NCBI GenBank assembly: GCA_032358165.1
Contig: JAALGY010000016.1
Location: 1,165,410-1,229,409, forward strand
Length of the DNA: 64,000 bases
From: Diplosphaera chodatii
Lineage: Eukaryota; Chlorophyta; Trebouxiophyceae; Prasiolales; Stichococcaceae
Reading direction: 5' to 3'
Part shown: positions 25,312 through 37,200 of the stretch, piece after piece
Layout: each line of letters opens with the position of its first letter
How positions within the stretch are numbered: position 1 is the stretch's first letter
Position numbers and translations under genes: made by a program
Notes under the pieces: model-generated
The model's input: the letters and a program-made list of their open reading frames with translations, nothing else
What the model was told of the DNA's origin: nothing
Database searches by the model: none

Positions 25312-27119
25312 TCAGTCAGCATCATAGTCATCCTCCTCAACATCCGGGACCAGATGCGTGCCGTATGCAAACGCCGGCAGCGCGCCTAGTGCAGGCACGA
25401 CGTCTGCTTCCGGCTTCACAGCTGCCGCCTCGGGCGCTGTCGCGCCGTCTGCCACAGGCTGAGCAGCCGCTGCCCCTGGACCGGCTGCAGCCGCAGCATC
25501 GGTGGTCGGCGGATCCACCGCTGCGCTGGCGAAGTCTGGCGCCTGCGCTGGCGGCGCTGCCGGGGCTCCGTCTGACACAACATGCCAGCCGCCAGCCGCT
25601 TCTTCATCTGCATGGCAAGTTGGCACTGCTCACTTCAAATGTCTTGCCGACAGCACACTCAGAACAAATGGCACGGCAATGCAAGGGTGTCCACACAGCC
25701 GCAGCAGGATTGTGTGGACGCTGCCGGAACCCACAAAGCCCTCAAGTCTGGCTGCGTGCCTTCGTCGTCGTCCAGGGGCGGCTCATCGGGCTCCACCGCC
25801 TTGGCGGCTTTGCTGCGGGGCCTGGACTTTGGGCGGGCGGCAGGCGCTGCAGCATCTTCCAACCCCGCCGCCGCCTTTGACGGTTTGCGCGGCGCCCGCT
25901 TCCGCTGCCGCTTCTTCCTGCTGCCGCTGCCGTCCTCGTGGTCCGGATTGTAATCTGAGGCCTCCCCTGCATCCAGCTCCTGCACTAGATGATGCAATGT
26001 CAATGCCAGATGGCAGAATGAGCAGCAGCAGCATGCCTCTGCACCTGTACACCATCCATCAGGCATAGAGCGACGCTAACTCGAAGCGCTGCGCTGCAGC
26101 CGAGCTCACCTCGTCGTCGTCGTCATTGCTGGCCGGCTTGCGCTTGCGCGCGCGGGGCTTCCGGGCCGCCTTCTCCGGCGGCGCCGCCTCTGCCTCGCTT
26201 CCGTCGCCCGCGGCTGCTGCCGCCGCCTTCTTTCTGCACGAGCGCGGTGGATGCTTGGAAGTATGGCGGGCGCTCGCAGCCAGGCTGATCCCTGTGCAAT
26301 CCGCCGCGCAGGAGCCAGAGACTTGGGCGCTCATGCCCTGCGGCGGTGTGATGGTGGTGTGCAGGCCAGGTAGAGACTTCAATGTCCACCACGCCCCGAG
26401 GGCCCCACTCGCACAGCGCACTGCGGCTCTGACACGCGCAGTGCCCCTGCTGCAGGCGCAGCGGGAGCACGTTGCAGCGGCCCACGGACCATCAAGTGTG
26501 GGCAGCCCACCTTTGGCGGGCGACGCGCGCCGGCGGCTCCAGGGGGGGCTCCGGCAGCTCGGGCGCCTCCGCCACCGCCTCCTTCAGAAAGTCCAGCGTC
26601 GAATCCGCCGCGACCGCCGCCTTCCTGCTCAAGGCATGTGGACAGAAATTGGGGGCATGGCCAGGCCAAGTTGGCGCATAGACTGCTGTCTGCTGTATCG
26701 GTGCTGTGACTCCAGTGCAGCATGATTTAGCAAGTGAGTCACGGGCGCTCACAGGTGGCCCGCCGCGATCGTGCTGCTGTAGTACTGCTGCGCCACCCGG
26801 TGCGCGCCGCCGCACAGCCGCCCCAGAAACAGCTCCAGCGCCCTGCCTGCAGGCAGCACCACATGGTAGGCTGGTACCCTGCTGGACTCCAACTAGCAGT
26901 CCAGCTGCATGCCCGGCAGTTGAGCATTTGGTCATGCTGCAGCATCTCACCAACGAGGGCGGGGGACGCCTGCGCGATCTTGCCCACGTCCTCGTCCGTC
27001 TGCATGAGCCGCTTGATGCGGTTGGCCAGGGGGTTGGCCTTGCGCGCCCGGCGCACCGCAGCACCCCCTGCAGCGGCATCGGCGCCGCCGGCAGCGGCAC
27101 CCTCGGGATCCTGCGCCAT
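25312..27119 (-). CDS. NC2-alpha / DRAP1-like histone-fold transcription corepressor
   Basis: NC2-alpha pairs with NC2-beta (DR1) through histone folds and binds TBP on promoters in the nucleus. It starts MAQDPEGAAAGG (ATG at 27117-27119). The fold runs NRIKRLMQTDEDVGKIAQAS, then ALELFLGRLCGGAHRVAQQY, SSTIAAGHL and ADSTLDFLKEAVAEAPELPE across three exons, matching the DRAP1 pattern RIKKIMQTDEEIGK, ALELFL and FDFLKDLV. The C-terminal half is a long disordered tail. It has basic, proline-containing stretches that look like nuclear localisation signals (KPRARKRKPA, SRKKRQRKRAPRKP), acidic runs (DDDDE) and an A/P-rich end, VEEDDYDAD. The tail is longer than in animal DRAP1. NF-YC and CHRAC-type folds are the alternatives; the MQTDEDVGK motif favours NC2-alpha. 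Confidence 0.85.
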
Positions 27120-28216
27120 GATCGCAGCCGTCCGACCGCAGAGCGGGGAGGCGCTCCCTCGGCTGCCTGGTGGTGGAGTCACTCCAACGCTGGGTGCAGG
27201 GTCTAAGTGTTGTACCGGTGCGTGTCAGACTGGCGCGGCTTGCAGCATGGGCACACACCACTGTCAACAAATGCCAGCCGCGTGCTGACTACTGACTTGC
27301 CAAACGTAAAGGGTACACGTCCGTACGACTTTGGGATTGCTGGCGCCAAAGTATATGGTGCCTCAAAAGGGCTGACAACTCGGCTGATGCATGTTGAAAC
27401 TAGCAAACAGGACCGCAGTGGGCTTGACAGTACCGCAGCGGAAGAAACCACGATCTACAAGCGCTGATGTGTGTTCTGTACATCGATTGCAAGAGGAGGT
27501 GTGGGATCGCGAAAAGCGCACCGCAATAAAGTTGCAGGGCGGTGCAAATCCATGCTGATGTGGCCCACAACTGCCATCGCAACCCTTTTCGCGTTGCCTG
27601 CAAACAAACCATCAAATCCAGTGCTTGCCTTCGACACATTGGATTCTCCTGATCCGGCGCCAAAGCACTGGCGTGGCTGCAGCTTGCGCGATATTCTCAG
27701 CGGGCCATCCTGCAGCCAGTGCAGCACAAATGCGCGTGGTGTACCCAGCACCGTTCGTAGCGGATGCACAAATTGCCGTTCATTGATCAGTCTGTTGACG
27801 GACGGCAGAGTCTGGCACCGTATCGCTGGTCGAGCTGGGTGCTGAGCATCATCGGCACAGGCTCATGATGCAACAGTGAGTCGGGGCTCAGCCTGACATC
27901 ACACTACGGACATTGCTGGATGGCAAAGCTCTCGGATCATCGACAGCGGCGGTGTAGTGCGGACGGTGCAGTGCAGTGAGGCGTCACTGCAGTAGCGCCA
28001 CCACGCCGCGCGTCGCTGTATATACATCAGCGCCAGATGCCGCTGAGGTCACGCAGCCCCTAGAACGCCAGCTTGTCGGAGGCGCTTGAGGACAACTTGC
28101 GCACGACAGCCGCAGCGTCACGCCGGGACCCATGCTGCGGTGCTAGTGGCCGCTGCCTGGCAGCCCGCTGACTCACAGCAGGCGCACCAGCAGCGCAGGC
28201 GGAAAGGCCCAGCTGC
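27120..28216. promoter_or_regulatory. Divergent promoter region of NC2-alpha and TPS1
   Basis: About 1.1 kb between two start codons on opposite strands. A TATA-like TGTATATACA lies near 28018-28027, roughly 190 bp before the TPS1 start. Open frames of about 100-125 codons on both strands near 27455-27845 show no recognisable domain, and I do not call them genes. Confidence 0.4.
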
Positions 28217-31200
28217 ATGTCGGACCTGAACCTGAGCCGCTCCCCCAGCGAGGCTGGCTTCCAGGATGCGGACATGCTGGCGTCGCAGCGGGACACCGAC
28301 GAGACGGTGGGGACTGTCCATCTTGCGCCCTCCCAACATAACAACATTTTGCCCATGACGCTTCTGCTCCTTGTGCTGGGTCCCTGCGCTGACTGCAGCA
28401 GCCCGCATGCAGTGCCACATTGGGCATCGAGTGGCATGACGGCAATACTAAAGTGCAGGTGGGCACACAGTCGGTGGGGGACGCGGATGAGCAGGGCTCG
28501 GCGGTAAGCCTGGCGGCCGGGCTGCACTCGCTGAACGGCGGGCCGCCCCGCTCCGTCTCCACCTCGCGCGTCGGTGAGCGCCGGCGCTCCAGGGTGGCCC
28601 ACCCTGTTCCAGTTGCACAGTCTCGCCTCCAGCCTCCTGGATCATGTCAGACTGGTGGGGGATCAGGGCACTGCAGCCCTGGCGTGTGTGCGTTCCTCAG
28701 GACACAGAGTGGTGTGTGCGGTGCAGACCGGCTGCTGCTGCAGCGGCTGAAGCGCAGCAAGAGCCAGACGCTGCTGTGGGGGGAGGGCGCGCCGCCGCTG
28801 CCGGCGCCGCCGCTGACGCCCCAGGGCTCCGGCGGCCTCTGCAGCGGTGGCGCCCCGCCCGCCCCCTCAGCAACCACCCCAGCACCGGGTGCGGTGCTGG
28901 ATGTTTGCGTGCCTGGAGCCCGACCCCTGCCCTCACAGTCACTGCTGTGGGATGTGCAGTACGCTTGCTACACTTCACTGCAACTTCAGGTAGCGCAGGA
29001 CCTTTGATGGTACATACTCACCTGAAGCGACTGCTGCAGCAGGGCTTGGGCTTCGAAAGGGCAGCGGCGCCCTGCCACAGCTGCGCGCCACGACGGCCAC
29101 AGACCCGTCCGAGCGCTCGACGATCGGCACCGCCTCAGCCCCAGCCAGCGCTGTCGGCACGCACTTGGGTAGGCCAGCACCATGTGCCTTCTTCAGCTGA
29201 GGCCCCTGCAGTTCACCAAGGCCGAGGCAGCATCATGAAGAGAAATGTTTACACAGCGATACACATTTGCCGGCTGGTGGTCTGTCTGCCTTGTAAAGAG
29301 ATTGATTTGCGCCTTCGTTTCTTGGTATACTGTACTATACTGTACAAAGTGGCGTGCAGCTCGGCCAGAGGCGAGGGAGTCGCCGGGGGAGACCGGAGCC
29401 TCCATACCCTATGTGGCGGGCGCATCAGGTGCGGCAGACAACAGCCAGCAGCGGCTGCTGGTCGTGGCCAACCGGCTGCCCGTCTCGGCCTACCGCGACA
29501 AGGCCGGGCGGTGGCAGTTCGAGGTGGGGGACAAAGTGTGCCAACACTGGCACGGTGTCTTTTCGGTGTTCCAGTATGCCAGGGGCCACACTCAACGAGC
29601 GCATGTCCATCTGCAGGTCAGTGCGGGCGGGCTGGTGTCGGCTCTCATGGGCGTGCACAACTTCCGGGCCAACTGGATCGGCTGGCCAGGTGCGCATGTG
29701 CCCGCCGATCCTCTGCATCACCGCCCTTGCCCGATCACGGCTTTTACTCCTGCCTGAGAGCTAAACTGGTGATGTCTGCTGGCGCTGCAGGCGTGTATGT
29801 AGAGGAGGGGCCTGATCGGGACAGCCTGACAGCCGCCCTCAGCAAGGAGGGCTACATCCCCGTGTACCTGGACGAGAAGACAGTGAGCAGCTGCTCAGCA
29901 AACGCTACTGCTCCATTTTTCAAATCATACTCTAGATTGCTCGGCTGGTTGCCACCCTGAACTACGGGTCTGCAGCCGTTCAAATGTGAATCGCCCATTC
30001 GCAGGTGGACCTGCACTACAATGGCTTCTGCAACAGCGTGCTGTGGGCGCTGTTCCACTATGTGCCGCTCAACATCGAGACCAAGCTGTCGGAGACCCGC
30101 ACGCTGCAGTTCCAGTGGGCCGCCTACCAGGACGCCAACAGGCATGTCTCACTGTAGGAATCAGCTATGAACCTAGCAGCACATGGATGCAGCAACTTGT
30201 ATGCTCACCGCATCGCAACCAGCAGCGTGCAGAAATGCATTTGATGGCATCTGCCTGACCTGTTTGGCTGCGGTCAACTGCAGGAAGTTTGCGGAGGCAG
30301 TGTTCGACATCTACAGGGAGGGCGACGTAGTGTGGGCGCAGGACTACCACCTGATGCTGCTGCCGGCAATGCTGAAAAAGCAGCATCCCAAGATGAAGGT
30401 GCCATCCCGGCGATTGCCAAGTGCCTGCTCTTGCACCTCGCTCCTGCTGTTCATATTATATCCATGGCATCAGGGCAGCTGCTGTAGTGGTCACCGCCGT
30501 CACTTCGCAGCAGACATGTCGTCACAACACCGTTCAGCGACAGTGCCCTCATACACCTGGCACAGCATGCTTGCGTCACAAGCGCACACTGGTGTGACCA
30601 GACCCTGACTGTGTGCCCTGCGGCCCCAGGTGGGCTGGTTCCTGCACACGCCCTTCCCCAGCAGCGAGATATATAGGACCCTGCCGGTGCGTGAGGAGGT
30701 GCTGCGGGCGGTGCTGCGGGCGGACCTCATCGGCTTCCACACCTACGACTACGCGCGCCACTTCGTGTCCGCCGGCACCCGCATCCTGGGCCTGGAGGTG
30801 GGCCGCCCCAGACCCTAAACCCTGCTGTTATATCTAGCATTGGGGCTAGTGTACACGCGCCACTTTGTGTCCGGCGGCACCCGCATCCTGGGCCTGGAGG
30901 TGGGCTGCTGTCCCCCACCTCAGCAGATGGTTGTGGTAGAACCAATTTCGCAGCGCGGCCTATATACCTTGAACTCTACTTTGGATCCGAAAGCTCCACG
31001 GTGCTCACTGCCAAAGGGGGTATGCGCCCATAGCAGCCCGGCGCATGATCGTCAAGCTGCACAGTGCTCCCAGAGATAAAAGAGTATGCAGTGTTGATGA
31101 TATGAAATACACCGGGTACGCCGAAGGGGTGGGAGGACAACAGCAGCCTCATGCATAAGGTCCGCGAAGAAGTCTACCAATTGAGCACCACTGAGATGAC

Positions 31201-34200
31201 ACTGCTGGAACACTAGGGCACGCCGGAGGGTGCGGAGGACAATGGCAGCCTGACACCTCAAGTTGTATCCGTGCTGCACTCCTTGAGGTGGATGAATATT
31301 CATATTTCATTTCAAAACGATAGGGTACGCCGGAGGGGGTGGAGGACAACGGCAGCCTGACGCGCGTGGCGGCGTTCCCCATTGGCATCGACCCCGAGCG
31401 CTTTGCCGCCGCGCTGGAGGAGGACTCAGTCCGGGGGTCGATCGCCCAGCTGCTCAACAAATACGCGGGCCGCAAGGTGGGGGCCCCTATCTTGAGCTGC
31501 ACAACCAAGGTGCTGCCAAAGCTTGGCAGCTGTTCAGCTGTGGTGCACACGATGTGCGTCAGCAAGATAATGGACCGTGGGCGACTCACAACCCCACACT
31601 GAGCTGGGTGGTGATGTCGGCACCTGCCTCGCAGGTGATGCTGGGGGTGGACCGGCTGGACATGATCAAGGGCATCCCGCAGAAGCTGCTGGCCTTCGAG
31701 AAGTTCCTGGTGCGCTGCACAGCCGCATTGGTTGGAACCCTCTACCTTCGTGTTGTGTGACCTAACCTCGGCAACAGCAACAGCAACAGCAGCACCTGCA
31801 CACCTGGCTCTCGTCCCTGGTGCAGCACATGCACAGACGACTGAAAGCACCGAAAGCTGTCGACATCCTGCAGGAAGAGAACCCGGAGTGGCGCGACCGG
31901 GTGCTGCTTGTGCAGATCGCGGTGCCGTCGCGCACCGATGTGCCCGAGTACCAGGTGCCCCTCTGCCTGCTGCTGTCGTGACACAGCTGTACCTCTGTCA
32001 CATCCCAATGCACTGGTGCACCACAGCCGCTGCCATGCAACAACTGATGGCACATTCGTGCGTGTGTACATACACCCAAACTCCCTTGATAACCTCCGAA
32101 GCCTGTTGACACAAACCAAGCTCAGCATGTGTCCTGAGCTGTGCCGGTACACCGCAGCGGCTGCGGTCCATGGTGCACGAGATCGTGGGGCGCATCAACG
32201 GGCGCTACGGCACGCTGACCGAGAACCCCATCCACCACCTGGACCGCCAGCTGTCCTTCCACGAGGTACCATGCTTCGGCTGTGCCATTTCTGGATGGGC
32301 TGCTGCCCCCTGAAACCTGAAGTCTGATGTGTGGCTGATCAGAATTGCAAGTGGAGAGTGGTTGCATCGCAGCTACAAGGATGTCTTCAGGCGGCAGCTC
32401 AGTTCTCGGACACTGGACGCTCCCTCAGCCAGCTGTTGATTCAGATCTCGGACACTGGACGCACCCTCAGCCAGCTGTTGATTCAGATCTCGGACACTGG
32501 ACGCACCCTCAGCCGGCTGTCCAATGCCCTGCAGCTGTGCGCGCTGTACGCGGTGACGGATGTGGCGCTGGTGACCAGCCTGCGGGACGGCATGAACCTG
32601 GTGTCCTACGAGTACGTCGCCTGCCAGTCCGAAAACGCAGGTGCGGGTGGCCATGCGTATACACTGAGTCATGTATGCAATGTAAGCTGGTGTCACCGAC
32701 GCAGTGCGTGCTTGAAGCAGCGCAGCATCGTTGGAGTGATGTTGCCGTGAAGTATGACGCTGAAGTTGCATGCCCCCTCTGGCTGTGACAGTGGCAGCAG
32801 CGCTGCCAAGTACGTCCCTGGGCAGGGTAGAGCTGAAGCATGGCCTTTGTCAAAAAGTTGCCCCTGATTGTCTCAGTTCGGTGATCCATATTCTTCTGCA
32901 CCCTGCAGTGCCGGGCGTGCTGGTGCTGTCGGAGTTTGCGGGCGCCGCGCAGTCGCTGGGGGCTGGCGCCATCCTGGTCAACCCCTGGAACATCACCGAC
33001 ATGGCCGCCGCCATCGAGGACGCGCTCACCATGTCCGAGCAGGTGGCGAGGGCTGACCGTCTGTACTGTATTGAACGACATGGGTTGGCTGCCTGAGTTT
33101 GCGCCCATGGTGGATCGGCTGAGCGCTGGTCGTCCTGTGCACCTGCTCTGCCCAGGTCAGCTGGCAAGTTTCAGGGCGTTGCTGTCACCACAGCAACCGC
33201 CCTGCTGTGGTAACAGCCCTGCATCTCCAGCGGTGACAGCGCACAGCCTGCAGGGAGCCCTGCTGATGCCTCAATGCTTGTTTCCAGACTTCAGCGCTGT
33301 TGTTTTGGAGTAGCCCTCATGGTACCTCGCTTGCCGTTGCGCAGGAGCGGCGGGAGCGGCACCGGCAGAACTACATGCACATCACCATCCACACCAGCCA
33401 GACGTGGGCGGACACCTTCATCAGCGAGCTCAACGACACGCACGTGGAGGCCGAGCTGCGCACCCGCAACATCCCGCCCCTGGTGCGCCCCCGGGGTCCA
33501 GGGAAATGCTTTTCTGCGAACGGGCAGGCGGGAAGGATCGCGGTGGCAGTGGCGGGTGTTACATGCATATCAGCTGAGGATGTTCAATCGCGCCTGTGAC
33601 TGTTCAGCGGCTGCCAAGCAACCATGTTGCCCCTGACCTACGCGTACGACTGGTCTCGAGACTGTTGCGTCACTGCGCCTGCTGTGTCACGCTGTCCCAG
33701 GTGTCATTGGCAAACTGACAGCATGCCTTGGAACTGTTGCAGATCCTCGTCAATTATCACACGAATTATCTGCTGCAAACACAGATGCTTCTCAAACATC
33801 GAGATCATGGTTCTTGTTTTCGCAGCTGGATGTGGAAGATGTGGTGCACGAGTACCAGGAGGCGCGGCGGCGGCTGCTGGTGTTCGGCTACAACGCCACG
33901 CTCACTACGGGGGTGGAGCAGGCGCCCCGGCAGCCCAAGCGCCACTTCGACAACCTCATGGTGGGTTCCGTTGCGCTGACTGGGTGGGCGCTATCCCACC
34001 CAGGTGGGCACTGTGGTCACCACATACACTGCAGCAAGCTGGTGCGCTGCTCGACTATGTGTGCTGCTACAGCATGCACTGGGCAAGCTTTGACAGCGGG
34101 CTGCAGTCACACGTGTTTTGGCCACAGCATCGAGGTTGAGGTTCGTCAGCAGCGCTTAGAGCATGTTGTGTGCCCGATGATACATGGAAGCACCTGCTGC

Positions 34201-37200
34201 ACGCAGTCGATGGCGCGCGTCAACCCGCAGACGTACAACAGCATCAAGGCGCTCACGGAGAACCCGGGCACCGTGGTCGTCATCTTCAGCGGCTCCGCCA
34301 AGGTGCTTTAAGGATTCCGCAGGTCGATACGTGCACCTGCAGTGCGGCCTGTTGCAACCAGATCCCTGCCGTCGGGCAGCTGCCTGTACCATCTGTGCTG
34401 CTGCCTCAGCACCACGCATGCCGCATACCGACACGTGCAGCATTCAAGGTGTTTCGGTTGTACATCCACCGCAGGACCAGCTGGAGGAGACGTTCGGCGC
34501 GCTGCACGTGTGGCTGGCGGCGGAGAACGGCATCTTCATGCGGCCGCCGCCCACGCACGCGGAGCCCCGGCCGGTGCGCCACCCCCCTAACATCTGCAGA
34601 CCCGGGAGCGTTCAGAGCAGTGGATGCGAACAGCGACCAAGCTGCAGGGGTGCTGGCGGCATGGATCCTGCTGTGGGGTATACGAACACAGCGCAGCAGC
34701 ATCACTTGTGATGCAGCCTAGCACTGCAGACGCGCCAGCTCACATACGGCTGCTGCGACTCCCTTCCAGTTCTGCCATGCCGAGCTGAACCCTGGACCCC
34801 ACCCGCAGGACTGGGTGCCGCTAGTGGACGTGAAGAAGAAGGAGTGGATGGAGGCAGTAGCGCTGGTGTTCGACTACTTCCGGGAGCGCACCCCGCGCTC
34901 GTTCGTCGAGCCCCGCGAGGCGTCCATCGTGTGGAACTACAAGAACGCCGACATCGAGTTTGGCCGCCTGCAGGTGTGCGCAGGGGGGTACAAGCGGCTT
35001 GCAGTCACAAGCATTTGGTTGGCGTTGTCTCACGAGTCAGCCTTTGATGGGCATCAATGGTCAACACCCTGCAAGTCGCATGAAGCACAATGCAGTTTTC
35101 CGCAATGCGCTGCGGCAAGCGGAGGCTGATCCTGTGATGCTGCTGGCTCTGTTGGCCACCAGTACGTGAGGACTGCTGCCAAATGCCTCAATATGCTGTA
35201 CAGCATTCTCAGCCGTGTGCAACTGCATCATGGAAATTTGCACACCTCAAATTCCTGTATGCCTCCATGCAGGCGCGCGACCTGCTGCAGCACCTGTGGA
35301 CGGGCCCCATCAGCAATGCGCCCGTGGACATCGTGCAGGGCAGCAAGTCAGTGGAAGTGCGCCCCGTCGGCATCTCCAAGGTGAGTCAAACTTGGCCAGC
35401 TGGATGACAGAGTGACTGGCCAGCAGCTCGCCGTGCTAGGGTGCACGCTGAGTGCTGCACCAAACAGTGTTGCTGCTTATGCCCAGTGCACAGCCCATTG
35501 GGGTCCGACTGCCTGCTCGCTGACCATTGATTGCTGCATTTACCCTAAACACTGCCTCCTTCCCCCGCGTCGTGCAGGGCATCGCGATGCAGTCCATCCT
35601 GCATGCCATGGTGGACCAGGGCGGGCCGCCCGCCATCGACTTCGACTTCGTGCTGGTGGTGGGCCACTTCCTGACGCGCGACGAAAACATCTTCACCTTC
35701 TTCGAGGCAAGGCTGCTGCTCTTGCGCCGTTACTCGCTGCCTCCTGTTCCACTTGAGTGTGCTGCACAGTATCTGTTGTCAGCGTGGACACAAAGTTATG
35801 CGCTTGCCTGCACGGCACCATCAGGTATGGCGGACTCGAACGCTGAGACAGTTAGCACACTGAGTCGGACTGTGGCACGCTTATGCGGAGGGCATGCTTT
35901 CACACTCACATGGTATCCTAGATCCCACAGCCCCATCGACAAGGGTGTCCTGAGACCAATGTTGCATGCATGACTGTGTTCCTGACTGTGCACGGTTCCG
36001 TTGCAGGGCCAGACGATGCTGGAGGGGAAGGCGGGCATGGCGGCTGCGCTGTCGGTGATGGGCAGCTCGGCGGTCAGCCTGCCCGCGCTGGCGGGACTGC
36101 CGCACTCGGGGCCCTCCCTGCAACGGCTGTCCGAGGCGGGCGAGGGCTCCGACCCCAACGGCAGCATCCTCGCGCCAGGTGCGCTTGCCGACCTGATCCG
36201 ACTCCCCTGGTGGCGGGTAGCAGTATTGTGCTTCTGGTGGATGCCCTGACACAGCTCTCCCCACGGCCGCGTACGCAAAGTGGCTGTACTGACCATTTGT
36301 AGAGGTCAAAAACAGCGTTCTCCAGTCTAGCATATGCGCTGTCCATCAATTTTGAGCCGCCCAGGAGCTCTGAGCAACGTGCCTGCTGCTTGTGATAGGC
36401 CTGCAAAGTAGTTATATGCAGATCCTGTGGCACAGTCTGAGGTTTGCTGGCAATGATGGCATGCAATGGCTCGATGCAAACCGCCCTTTTACATTGCACT
36501 CTGCGATCTGCGGCAGGCGGTGATGCCCCGATCGTTAGCCCCATGGCCGGCGCCCCGGGCTTCGTGAAGGCAGCCGCCGCGGCCGCCCCCGCAGCAGCCA
36601 GCCCGCCGATCCCCGTCCCCACGGCAGGCCCCCTGGCCTCCGTGGCGGAGCACACCAACGCCGCCGCCTCTGCGCGGGCAAACGGTGTGCTGGGTTCGAG
36701 CCCCGGCGACGGCAGCGGCCTGTCTGTGGCGACCGCCAAGACGGCTGGCCTGTCGCTTGGCAGCCAGGGTGGCATGCCTGCAGACGGGGCTGACGGCCTG
36801 GCAGGCGCAGCCCGCGATCAGACGCAGGCCGGTGCAGAGGCCAGCAGCGGCGGCGGCGGCGGCGCTGCCACGGGGTCTGTCTCGCGGTACAGCATGCTGG
36901 CGGCGCTGCCGCCGGGGGGCATTGACCGGTCAGGGGGCGGCGGCCCGCCCACCCTGGACCGAGACAGCATGCCGGCAGCGCTGGGCGGCCAGGTGATCGC
37001 TCGCTGTCTTTATGCGAACCAGTCCAGACCACGTCAAAGCAGCAGCTGTCCTGCTGCACGTATGGGAGTGCGTGGTCATGGCTAATGATCTGCTTGCATG
37101 CGGACGTCAGCAGGCAGATGCTATGATGTGTGGCCTCCATGACATCGGCAGCTCACCGCAGTCCTACCTAAGCTAATGTGTTTTTCACACTGCGCTGCAG

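Noticed and set aside
27455..27845. Overlapping open frames of 104 and 124 codons on opposite strands
   Set aside because: No recognisable domain, low-complexity-free but unconserved composition, and a position in a divergent promoter region.
28644..29960. A 438-codon continuous plus-strand frame over the start of TPS1
   Set aside because: The TPS1 blocks ([15 protein letters not shown] and [11 protein letters not shown]) are in other frames joined by splicing; this frame reads through introns.
33814..35720. Possible active trehalose-6-phosphate phosphatase domain in TPS1
   Set aside because: The DxDGT and GDDxxDE motifs are replaced by GYNAT and GHFLTRDE, as in class I TPS proteins, so a bifunctional enzyme is not supported.
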